A stretch of 39,236 nucleotides of DNA, from NCBI GenBank assembly GCA_017592665.1, contig JAGFNW010000056.1:1-39236 (forward strand). The letters are read 5' to 3'. This stretch comes from Streptosporangiaceae bacterium NEAU-GS5 (lineage in GTDB: Bacteria > Actinomycetota > Actinomycetes > Streptosporangiales > Streptosporangiaceae). Positions within the stretch are counted from its first letter, which is position 1. Each line of letters opens with the position of its first letter. The position numbers were made by a program, and so were the translations under genes. Positions 17,259 to 25,179 of the stretch are shown here, in pieces. A model generated the notes under the pieces. The model saw only the letters and a program-made list of their open reading frames with translations. It did not search any database and was not told where the DNA came from.

Positions 17259-17299
17259 GGTCAAGGTGTGCTCATGGAAAGATCCGCATGCCCTTGACC
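17259..17299. promoter_or_regulatory. GGTCAAGG inverted repeat carrying outward-facing TTGACC boxes
   Basis: GGTCAAGG (17259-17266) and CCTTGACC (17292-17299) are perfect inverted copies 25 bp apart in the divergent spacer. Each arm provides TTGACC, a -35-like hexamer pointing toward the gene on its own side. On the minus side a weak CAATGT lies roughly 17 bp further on, which would make the MetE-like transcript almost leaderless. The site may be promoter pair, operator, or both. Confidence 0.45.
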
Positions 17300-17370
17300 T
17301 GGCATTACGTTCAAGTGCGTCGGGTACGGCCTGGGCTGACTACTGGGGTGTGTCAAATCGGGGGCCTGCC

Positions 17371-18489
17371 GTGCGGAGTGACCGGATTCGCTGGGTGAGT
17401 GTGGCGGTCACCCTGGCCGCCCTCCTGGGGTCGGCGGCCTGCGGATCGGACAAGGAGACCGGCACTGAAGCGTCTCCGACCGGCACCGCGGGCGGCAGCG
17501 TGGAGGAGGGCTTCAAGATCGGCCTGCTGCTCCCCGAGACGAAGACCGCCCGCTACGAGAAGTTCGACCGGCCTTACCTCACCCAGAGCATCGGCACGCT
17601 CTGCCCCAAGTGTCAGATCGTCTACAACAACGCCAACCAGGACCCCGACCTGCAGCAGCAGCAGGTCGACTCGATGCTCGCCAACGGCGTGAAGGTATTG
17701 ATCCTCGACGCGGTGGACGCCAAGGCGATCACGTCGGCCGTGACGAAGGCCAACAGCCAGGGCGTGAAGGTGGTGGCCTACGACCGGCTCGCCGGAGGGC
17801 CCGTCGACGGTTACGTGTCGTTCAACAACCTCGAGGTCGGCAAGATGCAGGGCCGGGCGCTGCTGAACGCGATCAAGGCCGGTGGCGACCCCAAGCGCGG
17901 CCCCATCGTGATGATCAACGGCTCGCCCACCGACCCGAACGCCGCGGACTTCAAGAAGGGCGCCCACTCGGTGCTCGACGGCCAGGTCGTCATCGGCAAG
18001 GAGTACGACACGCCCGACTGGAGCCCCGATCAGGCCAACACCAAGGCGACCCGCGCGTTCACCGCCCTCGGCGCCGACAAGGTGATCGGGGTCTACGCGG
18101 CCAACGACGGCGTGGCGGGCGGCATCGCCAAGGCCATGCAGAGCGCGGGCGTCAAGCCGGGCATCCCACTGACCGGCCAGGACGCCGAACTCGCCGCGAT
18201 CCAGCGGATCCTTGTCGGCACCCAGACCATGACGATCTACAAACCGATCAAGCCGGAGGCGCAGTCCGCCGCCGTGATGGCGGTCAAGCTCGGCGCCGGG
18301 CAGACCATCACCGGAACGTCCAGGGTCAGCAACGGGACCAGGTCGAACATCCCGGCCGTCATCATCCCGCCGGTCGTCGTCGTCAAGGGCAACATCAAGG
18401 ACACCGTGATCAAGGACGGGTTCTGGAGCGTACAGGAGATCTGCACGCCGCAGTATCTGGCCCAGTGCGCGCCGGCCGGGCTCCTGTGA
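17371..18489 (+). CDS. Xylose-type sugar ABC transporter substrate-binding lipoprotein (orphan)
   Basis: About 372 residues from GTG 17371, preceded by a G-rich stretch. A lipoprotein signal (RIRWVSVAVTLAALLGSAAC) places the lipid-modified Cys at 24, so the mature protein is tethered outside the membrane. The mature part is a periplasmic-binding-protein type I fold: FKIGLLLPETKTARYEKFDRPYL, VDSMLANGVKVLILDAVDA, VVAYDRLAGGPVDGYVSFNN, VIGVYAANDGVAGG and LTGQDAELAAIQRI. This order matches XylF-like sugar binders. No permease or ATPase gene adjoins it: the next genes are an unrelated protein on the other strand and the MetE-like gene. It must use a transporter elsewhere or act as a sensor. Confidence 0.9.
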   Translation: MRSDRIRWVSVAVTLAALLGSAACGSDKETGTEASPTGTAGGSVEEGFKIGLLLPETKTARYEKFDRPYLTQSIGTLCPKCQIVYNNANQDPDLQQQQVDSMLANGVKVLILDAVDAKAITSAVTKANSQGVKVVAYDRLAGGPVDGYVSFNNLEVGKMQGRALLNAIKAGGDPKRGPIVMINGSPTDPNAADFKKGAHSVLDGQVVIGKEYDTPDWSPDQANTKATRAFTALGADKVIGVYAANDGVAGGIAKAMQSAGVKPGIPLTGQDAELAAIQRILVGTQTMTIYKPIKPEAQSAAVMAVKLGAGQTITGTSRVSNGTRSNIPAVIIPPVVVVKGNIKDTVIKDGFWSVQEICTPQYLAQCAPAGLL

Positions 18490-18560
18490 CCGAACCCGAT
18501 CCGCCTGAACCCGATCCACCGGTCTCGGGCGCGTTCGCTGCGCTCGGCGGGCCACGCGGA

Positions 18561-18594
18561 GTGGCGGTCACCGGGGCACGCTGGCGACCGCCAC
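18561..18594. terminator. 9-bp stem-loop between convergent genes
   Basis: GTGGCGGTC (18561-18569) pairs perfectly with GACCGCCAC (18586-18594) around a 16-nt loop, between the stops of the binding protein and the trypsin-fold gene. There is no clear T-run, so it may act as a bidirectional or factor-assisted terminator. Confidence 0.5.
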
Positions 18595-18603
18595 CAGGCG
18601 GGG

Positions 18604-18630
18604 TTACTTGGGTTATTTGGGCTACTTGGG
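18604..18630 (-). repeat. Three 9-bp repeats that each end in an in-frame stop codon
   Basis: Read on the minus strand the gene ends CCC-AAG-TAG and is followed in frame by CCC-AAA-TAA and CCC-AAG-TAA. The last three codons are thus triplicated, giving three successive stops in the same frame. Readthrough of the first stop would add only two residues. Confidence 0.9.
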
Positions 18631-19869
18631 GAGGATCGGACCGCCTCCTCCGCCACCCCCACCGCCGCCGCCTCCGCCCCCGCCGCCCCCACCACCGCCA
18701 CCGCCTGTGCAGGTGGAGACGGTGATGTTGACCGAAGAGCCGCGGGAGGCGATCACGCCACCGGACGGGTTCTGGGTTTCCACGTTTCCGGGGTCGGCGC
18801 AGTCGTTGTGGTGCGAGACCGTGCCCACCGTCAGTCCGGACCCGACGATGGCGGTCTGCGCCGAGGCCTCGTCCCTCCCGAGGAGATTCGGCACCGTGAC
18901 GCCGATGATCCGGCAGGAGACCTGCCAGTGGTACGAGCCGTCACCCTGGTCACCGGCGACGGCGGTGGTGCTGTAGTGGACGTACGTGGTTCCGGCGGAG
19001 CCGTCCGCGGCGATGCAGGTGCCCCAGTTGGCGGCGACCTGCGGCACGTTGGCGGCCACCCACGCAAGTTGCGGCCCGGACAGCTCGGCGAAGGCCCCCG
19101 GGTTGTCACATCCGGAGTCGAAAGGCGAGCGGTATCCGAAGCTGCTGACGCCGACCTGCACCGCGACTCCCTGCCGATGGACGATGAGCGGCCCGCCGGT
19201 GTCGCCGTCGCACGGTGTGACCGAGGACGACCCGCCGCCGATCATCAGCGGCGCGATCCAGTTGTTCATGAGCGGCAACGGGTTCATCTCGTCGGCCATG
19301 TCGTTGTCGCTGACCACCACCGTGTTCGCGGTCAGCAGTTGAGTGGTGCCGGGACAGCCGGCGCAGGTCCTGCCGTACCCCATGATCTCGGCCGGAGTGC
19401 CGGCCGCGTACGCGCCCAGATCCCAGGGCGAGCCGACCTTGGGCACGATCGCGCCGCGCACCGTGTTGGCGGGCAGGTGGATGAGCGCGAGGTCATGCCC
19501 GTGGGTAACGTCACCGTCCCAGAGGGGGTGCACGATGACCTGATCCGCGTCCACCCAGCCACAGGTCGGGCAGAGCCGCGCCGAGACTCCCGTGCGGTTG
19601 GGGATGCCGGTCATGCAGTTCGCCGCGCTCAGGAGCCAGTCCCCGCCGATGGCCGTGCCACCGCAGAGGAAGACCCCGTCGCGGTTGAGGACGGCGAGTT
19701 GCGCGAAGTAGACGACGTTCCCAGGGGTGCCGCCGACGATGTTGGAGCTGGGTTTCGGGTCAGGGCGCGGTGTGTCACCGGCCTGTGCGGGGGCGGCGGA
19801 CGCGGCCAGCGCGCCCGCGACCACGAGGGCGGCCAGCGTGCCGGCGACCCACCGTCTCGCTCTTGCCAT
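18622..19869 (-). CDS. Secreted trypsin-fold pseudoprotease with PASTA domain and polyglycine tail
   Basis: 415 residues from ATG 19869, with GAAGGAGAAA upstream. A signal peptide ends near AAPAQA (30). The S1 trypsin-like domain (IVGGTPGN, ~44 to 275) keeps the fold and Cys pairs. However, the catalytic His motif is AANC (Asn84) and the catalytic Ser motif is CDGDTGGP (Thr224); only Asp126 (HDLALIHL) remains. Both substitutions are clear in the DNA. Classical serine-protease activity is therefore unlikely. A PASTA domain follows at ~321-388 (VTVPNLLGRDEASAQ...), a module that binds peptidoglycan or beta-lactam-like ligands. Residues 389-410 are 22 consecutive glycines, and the protein ends PILPK. 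It may be a secreted binding or decoy protein. Confidence 0.88.
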   Translation of the reverse strand: MARARRWVAGTLAALVVAGALAASAAPAQAGDTPRPDPKPSSNIVGGTPGNVVYFAQLAVLNRDGVFLCGGTAIGGDWLLSAANCMTGIPNRTGVSARLCPTCGWVDADQVIVHPLWDGDVTHGHDLALIHLPANTVRGAIVPKVGSPWDLGAYAAGTPAEIMGYGRTCAGCPGTTQLLTANTVVVSDNDMADEMNPLPLMNNWIAPLMIGGGSSSVTPCDGDTGGPLIVHRQGVAVQVGVSSFGYRSPFDSGCDNPGAFAELSGPQLAWVAANVPQVAANWGTCIAADGSAGTTYVHYSTTAVAGDQGDGSYHWQVSCRIIGVTVPNLLGRDEASAQTAIVGSGLTVGTVSHHNDCADPGNVETQNPSGGVIASRGSSVNITVSTCTGGGGGGGGGGGGGGGGGGGGGGPILPK

Positions 19870-20038
19870 ACTGTCGATTTCTCCTTCGAAGTCGGCTGAG
19901 GCAGTGCTGCATCGCAAGAGTGAGGGCGTCAGGTGGAATCCATGTGGAACGCCGTGGAATGCGCTATGCGCTATGCGCTGCGCACCGCGCTTCGCCGCGG
20001 CATATCTGTCGGGCCCCGCCGCGCTAAAATGAAGGCCG

Positions 20039-20059
20039 TATGAGCTGGTGATACTCATA
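20039..20059. promoter_or_regulatory. TATGAG/CTCATA inverted repeat upstream of the SnoaL-like gene
   Basis: TATGAG (20039-20044) and CTCATA (20054-20059) are perfect inverted 6-mers 9 bp apart. They sit just before the ribosome site GGGGGGAG of the next gene. A TAAAAT at 20024-20029 could serve as a -10 box. It is a candidate operator or leader hairpin. Confidence 0.4.
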
Positions 20060-20072
20060 TTGGGGGGAGCGA

Positions 20073-20516
20073 ATGATGGTCACCGCTCGAGAACTGAAAG
20101 AGCAAGTGATCGCCGCTTTGAACGATCACGACATCGAGGCCACCAAGCAGTGCTTCGCCCCGGACGCCGTCTACGTCGGCCCGGCGGGCGCGGCCGAAGG
20201 GCGCGACCAGATCGGCTGGTACGTCGAGCATCAGCTCGAGTCCTTTCCGGATCTGCAGCGCACACCGTGGTGGAAGGTCCCCGTCAGCGATCAGGATGTG
20301 TCGGCCGTGTGCGAATACCTCATGACGGGCACGCACCTCGGGCCGCTCCTGCTGCCCGGGGGGTCGGTGCTGCCGGCCACGGGGCATCGCATCGCGGTTC
20401 GCGTGGCCGGATTGTGCACCATCGAGAACGGGCTGATCATCAGCGATCGAGAATATTTCGACCAGCTGGAGCTGTTCAGCCAGCTCGGCCTCTACCTGCC
20501 AGAGGTCGTCGCCTGA
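20073..20516 (+). CDS. SnoaL/NTF2-like fold protein
   Basis: 147 residues starting at ATG 20073, with GGGGGGAGCGA immediately upstream. The pattern VIAALNDHDIEATKQCFAPDAVYVGPAGAAEGRDQI...YVEHQLESFPD is characteristic of the SnoaL-like branch of the NTF2 superfamily: a cone-shaped alpha+beta barrel around a hydrophobic pocket. The family includes polyketide cyclases, ketosteroid isomerases, epoxide hydrolases and many proteins of unknown substrate. No secretion signal is visible, so it is cytoplasmic. It stands alone, and the reaction cannot be deduced from the sequence or from its neighbours. Confidence 0.85.
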   Translation: MMVTARELKEQVIAALNDHDIEATKQCFAPDAVYVGPAGAAEGRDQIGWYVEHQLESFPDLQRTPWWKVPVSDQDVSAVCEYLMTGTHLGPLLLPGGSVLPATGHRIAVRVAGLCTIENGLIISDREYFDQLELFSQLGLYLPEVVA

Positions 20517-20528
20517 CAGGCGGTCATC

Positions 20529-20576
20529 GGCTACTCGGTGTCACGGCTACTCGGTGTCACGGCTACTCGGTGTCTC
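20529..20576. repeat. 16-bp tandem repeat, three copies, spanning a gene end
   Basis: GGCTACTCGGTGTCAC is repeated at 20529-20544 and 20545-20560, with a third copy differing at one base at 20561-20576. The repeats cover the last codons and the stop of the small membrane-protein gene. Because 16 is not a multiple of three, a change in copy number would alter the C-terminus of that protein. Confidence 0.9.
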
Positions 20577-20837
20577 GTCGTGGCCGGAAGGCGGCGGGCC
20601 GAACGTGGACGTGTCCACCTCCTCCTGGAACTCCAGGGTGACGGGGCGGAGCCGCTCCCAGATCAGGAAGCCCACGCCGAGGATCAGCATGCCGATCCCG
20701 ACCCACAGGTTGATCCGGACGCCGAGCGCCTTCTGGATCGCGGCCTTGTCGTCGACGAAGCCGGTGATCGTCAGGATGATTCCGTACACGACGAACAGGG
20801 CGCCGATGATGCGGCGGATGTCGAAGAGGTTGTGCAC
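20547..20837 (-). CDS. Small two-helix membrane protein of the symporter operon
   Basis: 96 residues from GTG 20837, with AGGAGG 7 nt upstream. The symporter stop codon TAG overlaps that ribosome site, so the two genes are coupled. Two hydrophobic helices are visible (~8-27, IIGALFVVYGIILTITGFV; ~42-60, LWVGIGMLILGVGFLIW), followed by a polar, acidic tail (FQEEVDTSTFGPPPSGHDE...). I do not recognise a named family. It may assist the symporter, as small partner proteins do for other members of that family, but the order here (after the symporter) is unlike the DUF485/acetate-permease pairs. Confidence 0.8.
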   Translation of the reverse strand: MHNLFDIRRIIGALFVVYGIILTITGFVDDKAAIQKALGVRINLWVGIGMLILGVGFLIWERLRPVTLEFQEEVDTSTFGPPPSGHDETPSSRDTE

Positions 20838-20847
20838 GGCCGACCTC

Positions 20848-22500
20848 CTAGAGGAACGGGATGTAGAAGGCGGCGGCGAGGACGAGCGCGCCCGCGCCGA
20901 GAACCAGCGGTGAGCGATACCAGGCCGCGTCGCCGGCCAGCGCGTCGTCGCGGATCGTGGTGTCGGTCAGGCCGTAGACGAGGCCGCGCAGCTCGGACTC
21001 CGGTTTGGGGGTGGTGGCGAGCGTCACCACGACCGACACGATCGCGTCGACCACGAACGCCGTGCCCGCCCCGACGAAGCTCGCGTTCAGATCGGTCCCG
21101 AAGCCGAACACGTCCGACTTGTAGCCGATGTAGACGGCGAACGCGGCCAGCGTGCCGCTCAGCAGCCCCCAGAACCCGGCCCACGCCGTCATCCGCTTCC
21201 AGAACAGCCCGATGATGAACGTCGCGAACAGCGGCGCGTTGAAGAACGAGAACAGCGCCTGCAGGTAGTTCATGATGTTGGAGAACCCGGCCGCGATGAA
21301 GGCCGTGCCGATGCCGCCCGCCACGCCGCCGATCGTGGCGAGCCGCCCGAGCCGCACGTACCACTCGTCGGGGTGGTCGCCGTTGATGTGCGCGCGCCAG
21401 ATGTCGTACGTGAAGACCGTGTTGAAGCCGCTGATGTTGGCGGCCATGCCGGCCATGAACGACGCCAGCAGCCCGGTGATCGCGATGCCCAGCACGCCGT
21501 TCGGCAGGAACTGGTTCATCAGCAGCGGGATCGCGTCGTTGTAGTCAGGTCCACCGGATTTGCCCAGGTTGTCGAACAGGAGCAGCGCCACCAGCCCGGG
21601 GATGATGGTCAAGATGGGGATGAACAGCTTCGGGTAGGCCGCCACGATCGGCGTCAGCCGCGCCGCGTTCGTGTTGCGCGCCGACAGCGCCCGCTGCACC
21701 TCGGCGAAGTTGGTCGTCCAGTAGCCGAACGACAGGATGAACCCGAGCCCGAGCACGATGCCGATCCAGTTGGCGCCGAGCGGGTTGTCGGAGGTGCCGG
21801 TGTTCTGCCACGTGTGCAGCATCTTCTCGGGCACCTTCGACATCAGGCCCGACCAGCCGCCGACCTTGATCAGGCCGAGCACGACCACGGGCACCAGGCC
21901 CGCGACGATCACGAAGAACTGCATGACCTCGTTGTAGATCGCCGACGACAGCCCGCCGAGGGTGATGTAGCCGAGCACGATGGCCGCCGCGACCAGGATC
22001 GACACCCACAGCGGCCAGCCCAGCAGGCCCTCCATGACCAGGCCCAGGGCGTAGAGGTTGATGCCGGCGATGAGGATCTGCGCGACCGCGAAGGTGATGG
22101 CGTTCAGCAGCTGGGTGGCGCCGTTGAAGCGGCGGCGCATGAACTCGGGGACGCTGTGCACCTTCGACCGGTAGTAGAACGGCATCATCACGATGCCGAG
22201 GAACACCATGGCCGGCACGGCGCCGATCCAGTAGTAGTGCACGGTCATGATGCCGTACTGGGCGCCGTTGGCGGCCATGCCGAGGATCTCGATGGCCCCG
22301 AGGTTCGCCGACATGAACGCGAGACCGGTGATCCAGGCGGGCAGCGCGCGTCCGGAAAGGAAGAAGTCGAGGCTGGTCCGTACGGCCCGCCGGGCCATCC
22401 ACCCGATCCCCAGCACCACGAGGAAGTAAAGCGCGAGGATCACGTAGTCGAGTACGCCCGCGTCGAGCCGTAAATCCTGCGCGGGCTGAAGGGCGATCAT
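20848..22500 (-). CDS. Sodium:solute symporter (SSS family, SGLT-like)
   Basis: About 550 residues from ATG 22500; an upstream GTG at 22536 would add 12 residues, and neither has a strong ribosome site. It has many membrane helices (13-14 expected), with family motifs such as DFFLSGRALPAWITGLAFMSANLGAIEILG near the N-terminus and NFAEVQRALSARNTNAAR in the middle. The N-terminal region keeps the small-residue pattern of the sodium site. Members import sugars, amino acids, carboxylates or nucleosides with Na+. The strong SGLT resemblance (SGRA, ANLGAIEILGM) suggests a sugar or similar small solute. It follows the patatin gene by about 50 bases and precedes a coupled small membrane protein. Confidence 0.92.
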   Translation of the reverse strand: MIALQPAQDLRLDAGVLDYVILALYFLVVLGIGWMARRAVRTSLDFFLSGRALPAWITGLAFMSANLGAIEILGMAANGAQYGIMTVHYYWIGAVPAMVFLGIVMMPFYYRSKVHSVPEFMRRRFNGATQLLNAITFAVAQILIAGINLYALGLVMEGLLGWPLWVSILVAAAIVLGYITLGGLSSAIYNEVMQFFVIVAGLVPVVVLGLIKVGGWSGLMSKVPEKMLHTWQNTGTSDNPLGANWIGIVLGLGFILSFGYWTTNFAEVQRALSARNTNAARLTPIVAAYPKLFIPILTIIPGLVALLLFDNLGKSGGPDYNDAIPLLMNQFLPNGVLGIAITGLLASFMAGMAANISGFNTVFTYDIWRAHINGDHPDEWYVRLGRLATIGGVAGGIGTAFIAAGFSNIMNYLQALFSFFNAPLFATFIIGLFWKRMTAWAGFWGLLSGTLAAFAVYIGYKSDVFGFGTDLNASFVGAGTAFVVDAIVSVVVTLATTPKPESELRGLVYGLTDTTIRDDALAGDAAWYRSPLVLGAGALVLAAAFYIPFL

Positions 22501-22553
22501 GAAAGATCCCGCTACCCCGGATGACGCCTGTCTCACCCGGGGTCAGGGATCGG

Positions 22554-23372
22554 TCACCAGATCGAGCGCACCTCGTCGGCGAGCGTGGCCGCCTGCGCCA
22601 GGCCGGCCTTGTAGCCGGGCCCCCACAGCGCCGGGTCGAGGATGTTCATCCCGAACACCGCCTGCGCGGCCGCGTCTGGGCCGACGTGCAGGGTGTGCGT
22701 GGCCCCCGTGGCCGCCAGCTCGGCGGTGACCGTGTCGGGCGGCACGAAGTGCGCGATCGGGTCGAGCACGATCACCCGTTCGGCGCCCTCGGCCAGGTCG
22801 GCCGAGGTCTGGGAGCGGACCCCGCCGTCCACGTAGCGCGCGCCGCCGATCTCGACGGGCGGGAAGACCATGGGCACGGCGCAGCTGGACGCCACCGCGA
22901 GGGCCAGCGAGACGCCCGCCTCGCGCGTCCACACGACGAGGTCGCCGGTCTCGGCGTCGACCGCGGTGATCCGCAGGTCGCGCTCCGGCCAGGTCTGCAC
23001 GGGCAGCCGCTTGCCGATCGCCTCGAGCCGCTCGCCGCCGTCGGTGATCTGCAGCGCGGCCTGCCCGACCTGGCGGCGGGCCTCCTTCGGGTCGACGGCC
23101 GGGTCGAACAGCACCGCGAACACCGTCATCAGCGCTTCCATGTCGAAGGCGCGGGACGCGGACGTGTCGGTCTCGACCTGGTGGGCGATCTCGGCCTCCA
23201 GGTCGGCGCCGGTCGCGATCAGCGCGCCCACCACCGAACCGGCCGAGGTGCCGACGATCCGGTCGGCCGCGCCGAGGTCGACGCCCTCCTGCCGGAGGCC
23301 CGCCACGATGCCGGCCTCCCACGCGATCCCCGCTACTCCGCCGCCGCCCAGAACCAAAGCCCGCGTGCTCAT
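22554..23372 (-). CDS. Patatin-like phospholipase
   Basis: About 272 residues from ATG 23372, preceded by GGGAGG at 10 nt. A GTG two codons earlier is possible. Catalytic features are present: oxyanion loop GGGGVAG (residues 9-15), nucleophile Ser43 in GTSAG, and Asp182 in the YVDGGV motif. Together they form the Ser/Asp dyad of patatin lipid acyl hydrolases. No signal peptide is present, so the likely substrates are cytoplasmic-face membrane lipids or acyl esters. The start lies 2 nt after the Lrp-type regulator stop, so cotranslation is likely. Its partnership with an aminotransferase and a symporter is unusual and the biological substrate is not evident. Confidence 0.92.
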   Translation of the reverse strand: MSTRALVLGGGGVAGIAWEAGIVAGLRQEGVDLGAADRIVGTSAGSVVGALIATGADLEAEIAHQVETDTSASRAFDMEALMTVFAVLFDPAVDPKEARRQVGQAALQITDGGERLEAIGKRLPVQTWPERDLRITAVDAETGDLVVWTREAGVSLALAVASSCAVPMVFPPVEIGGARYVDGGVRSQTSADLAEGAERVIVLDPIAHFVPPDTVTAELAATGATHTLHVGPDAAAQAVFGMNILDPALWGPGYKAGLAQAATLADEVRSIW

Positions 23373-23374
23373 GG

Positions 23375-23821
23375 TCACGGTACCTCCCAAGTGAAACGGT
23401 GGGTGTGCAGCGCGTAGTAGGGGAAGACCTCCACGCCCGTCACCCCCGGGACCGGTTTGATCCTATCCTCGACCAGATCCAGCACATCTTTGGCCGACGC
23501 GCAGACCACCTCGGCGAACAGCTGGAACGACCCGGCCGTGAGCACGACGTAGACGACCTCCTGCAGGCCGCCCAGCTCGTCGGCCATGCCGCGCGGGTCG
23601 CCGTCCGTCCGGATCCCCAGCATGGCCATGGCCGACCAGCCCTGCGCGAGCGGATCGGTGATCCCGACCACCTGCAGCACCCGGCCCTCGATCAGCCGCT
23701 GCACCCGCTGGCGCGTGGCGGGGGCGGACAGGCCGATGGTCCCGCCGAGCGCCGCGTACGACATCCGCCCGTCCTTCTGCAGCTGGCGGAGGATGGTCCG
23801 GTCGGTGTCGTCGAGTTTCAT
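23375..23821 (-). CDS. Lrp/AsnC-family transcription regulator
   Basis: 148 residues. The N-terminal helix-turn-helix is DDTDRTILRQLQKDGRMSYAALGGTIGLSAPATRQRVQRLI, and the C-terminal RAM domain starts around GWSAMAMLGIRTDG and ends LHTHRFTWEVP. This is the standard length and layout. Lrp proteins form octamers that sense amino acids and bind arrays of sites. It lies 11 nt after the aminotransferase stop and 2 nt before the patatin start. It probably controls the operon through the TTTATNCGTCAA repeats upstream of the aminotransferase. Its ribosome site is weak (GGA), consistent with coupling to the upstream gene. Confidence 0.93.
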   Translation of the reverse strand: MKLDDTDRTILRQLQKDGRMSYAALGGTIGLSAPATRQRVQRLIEGRVLQVVGITDPLAQGWSAMAMLGIRTDGDPRGMADELGGLQEVVYVVLTAGSFQLFAEVVCASAKDVLDLVEDRIKPVPGVTGVEVFPYYALHTHRFTWEVP

Positions 23822-23832
23822 GGGTTCCGGCT

Positions 23833-25155
23833 TCAGGTGATCTCGCGGACCGCCGCCGTGAATATCTCGGCGTGGTGGTCGACGTCCTCGACCGTGGTCG
23901 CGGGGCACATCAGCGCCATGTTGTGGAACGGGGTCATCAGGATGCCCCGGTTGTGGGCGTACAGGTGGAAGTAGTCGTCGAGCAGTTCGTCGGCCACGGC
24001 GTTGGACTCGCCGCCGTTGCGCGGCGTGCCGAAGCGATATTCCGTACGCGCCCCGAGCTGGGAGACCGACCAGGGGAGGCCGGCGATGGCCCGCTGGACG
24101 CCTTCGGTGAAGCGGTGCGACAGCGTCGACATGTAGGCGAACGCGTCGTCGGTCAGCACCTCGGACAGCGTGGCCCGGGCCGCGGCCATGGACAGCGCAT
24201 TGCCGGCGAGCGTGCCGCCGACGCCGCCCACGTCCTCGAGGTCGGCGTCGCGCTGCGCCAGGATCCGCTCGCCGACCTCGGCCGTCACGCCGTACGCGCC
24301 GATGGGCACGCCGCCGGCGATGGACTTGCCGATGGTGACGATGTCCGGGTCGAGGTCCCAGGCGCGGGTGCAGCCGCCGGGGCCGGCCGAGAACGTGTGC
24401 GTCTCGTCGTTGATGAGCAGCACGCCGTGCTCGCGGGTGACCTTCCGCACTCCGTCGAGGAAGCCGGGGTCGGGCAGCACGATGCCGATGTTGGTCAGCG
24501 CCGGCTCCATCAGCACGCAGGCCACGTCGCCCTGCGACAGCTCGCGGTCGACCGCGTCGAGGTCGTTGAACTCCACCACGCGCGTGGTCGTGGCCGGATC
24601 GACGGGCGGCCCGACGTTGCCGGCCCGGGCCCGCGGCGTCCCGTCGTCGAGTGTGATCACGGTCTCGTCCACGCTGCCGTGGTAGCAGTAGTTGAACACG
24701 AGGATCTTCGGCCGCCCGGTGATCTGCCGGGCCAGCCGGATGGCCCACCGGTTGGCGTCGGTCGCGGTCAGGCTGAAGCTCCATAGGCCCACCCTGAACC
24801 GGCGGGTGAGCTCGGCGCCGACCCACTGCGCGTCCTCGGTCGGCAGCATGGCCGTGTAACCGTGCAGCTCGCGCATGACCCGGACCACCGGCTCGGGGGA
24901 GTGGCCGGCCATGGCGCCGGTGTCGCCGAGGCAGAAGTCGACGTACTCGTTGCCGTCGATGTCGCGCACCCGCGCGCCCCGCGCCTCGGCCAGATAGGCC
25001 GGGAAGCGTCCGGCCGCCTTGGCCATCCACGTCATCGGCACGTGGCCGAGCAGTGAATGGGCCGCCTCGTAGGCGGCCCGGCTGCGTGGCAGCCGTCGTT
25101 CGTAGTCCTCGCGCTCGCGGGCGACGAGCGCGGCCAGGCGTTCGCGGTCAATCAT
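23833..25155 (-). CDS. Class III (GSA aminomutase-like) PLP aminotransferase
   Basis: 440 residues from ATG 25155. A longer frame reaches 25356 but lacks a ribosome site and would cover the operator region. PLP-fold features: FNYCYHGSVDE (phosphate-binding neighbourhood), LLINDETHTFSAGPGG (Asp contacting the pyridine nitrogen) and DIVTIGKSIAGGVPIGAYG with the Schiff-base Lys. Overall order resembles glutamate-1-semialdehyde aminomutases and related omega-aminotransferases. With an Lrp regulator and a transporter next to it, catabolic transamination of an amino acid or amine is more likely than a haem pathway role. It is the first gene of a five-gene minus-strand operon. Confidence 0.92.
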   Translation of the reverse strand: MIDRERLAALVAREREDYERRLPRSRAAYEAAHSLLGHVPMTWMAKAAGRFPAYLAEARGARVRDIDGNEYVDFCLGDTGAMAGHSPEPVVRVMRELHGYTAMLPTEDAQWVGAELTRRFRVGLWSFSLTATDANRWAIRLARQITGRPKILVFNYCYHGSVDETVITLDDGTPRARAGNVGPPVDPATTTRVVEFNDLDAVDRELSQGDVACVLMEPALTNIGIVLPDPGFLDGVRKVTREHGVLLINDETHTFSAGPGGCTRAWDLDPDIVTIGKSIAGGVPIGAYGVTAEVGERILAQRDADLEDVGGVGGTLAGNALSMAAARATLSEVLTDDAFAYMSTLSHRFTEGVQRAIAGLPWSVSQLGARTEYRFGTPRNGGESNAVADELLDDYFHLYAHNRGILMTPFHNMALMCPATTVEDVDHHAEIFTAAVREIT

Positions 25156-25179
25156 GCCGACAACCCAATCAAAAGCATA

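Noticed and set aside
18608-18976. Plus-strand frame with a long polyproline run
   Set aside because: This is the complement of the polyglycine tail of the pseudoprotease, whose signal peptide, trypsin fold and PASTA domain establish the minus strand as coding.
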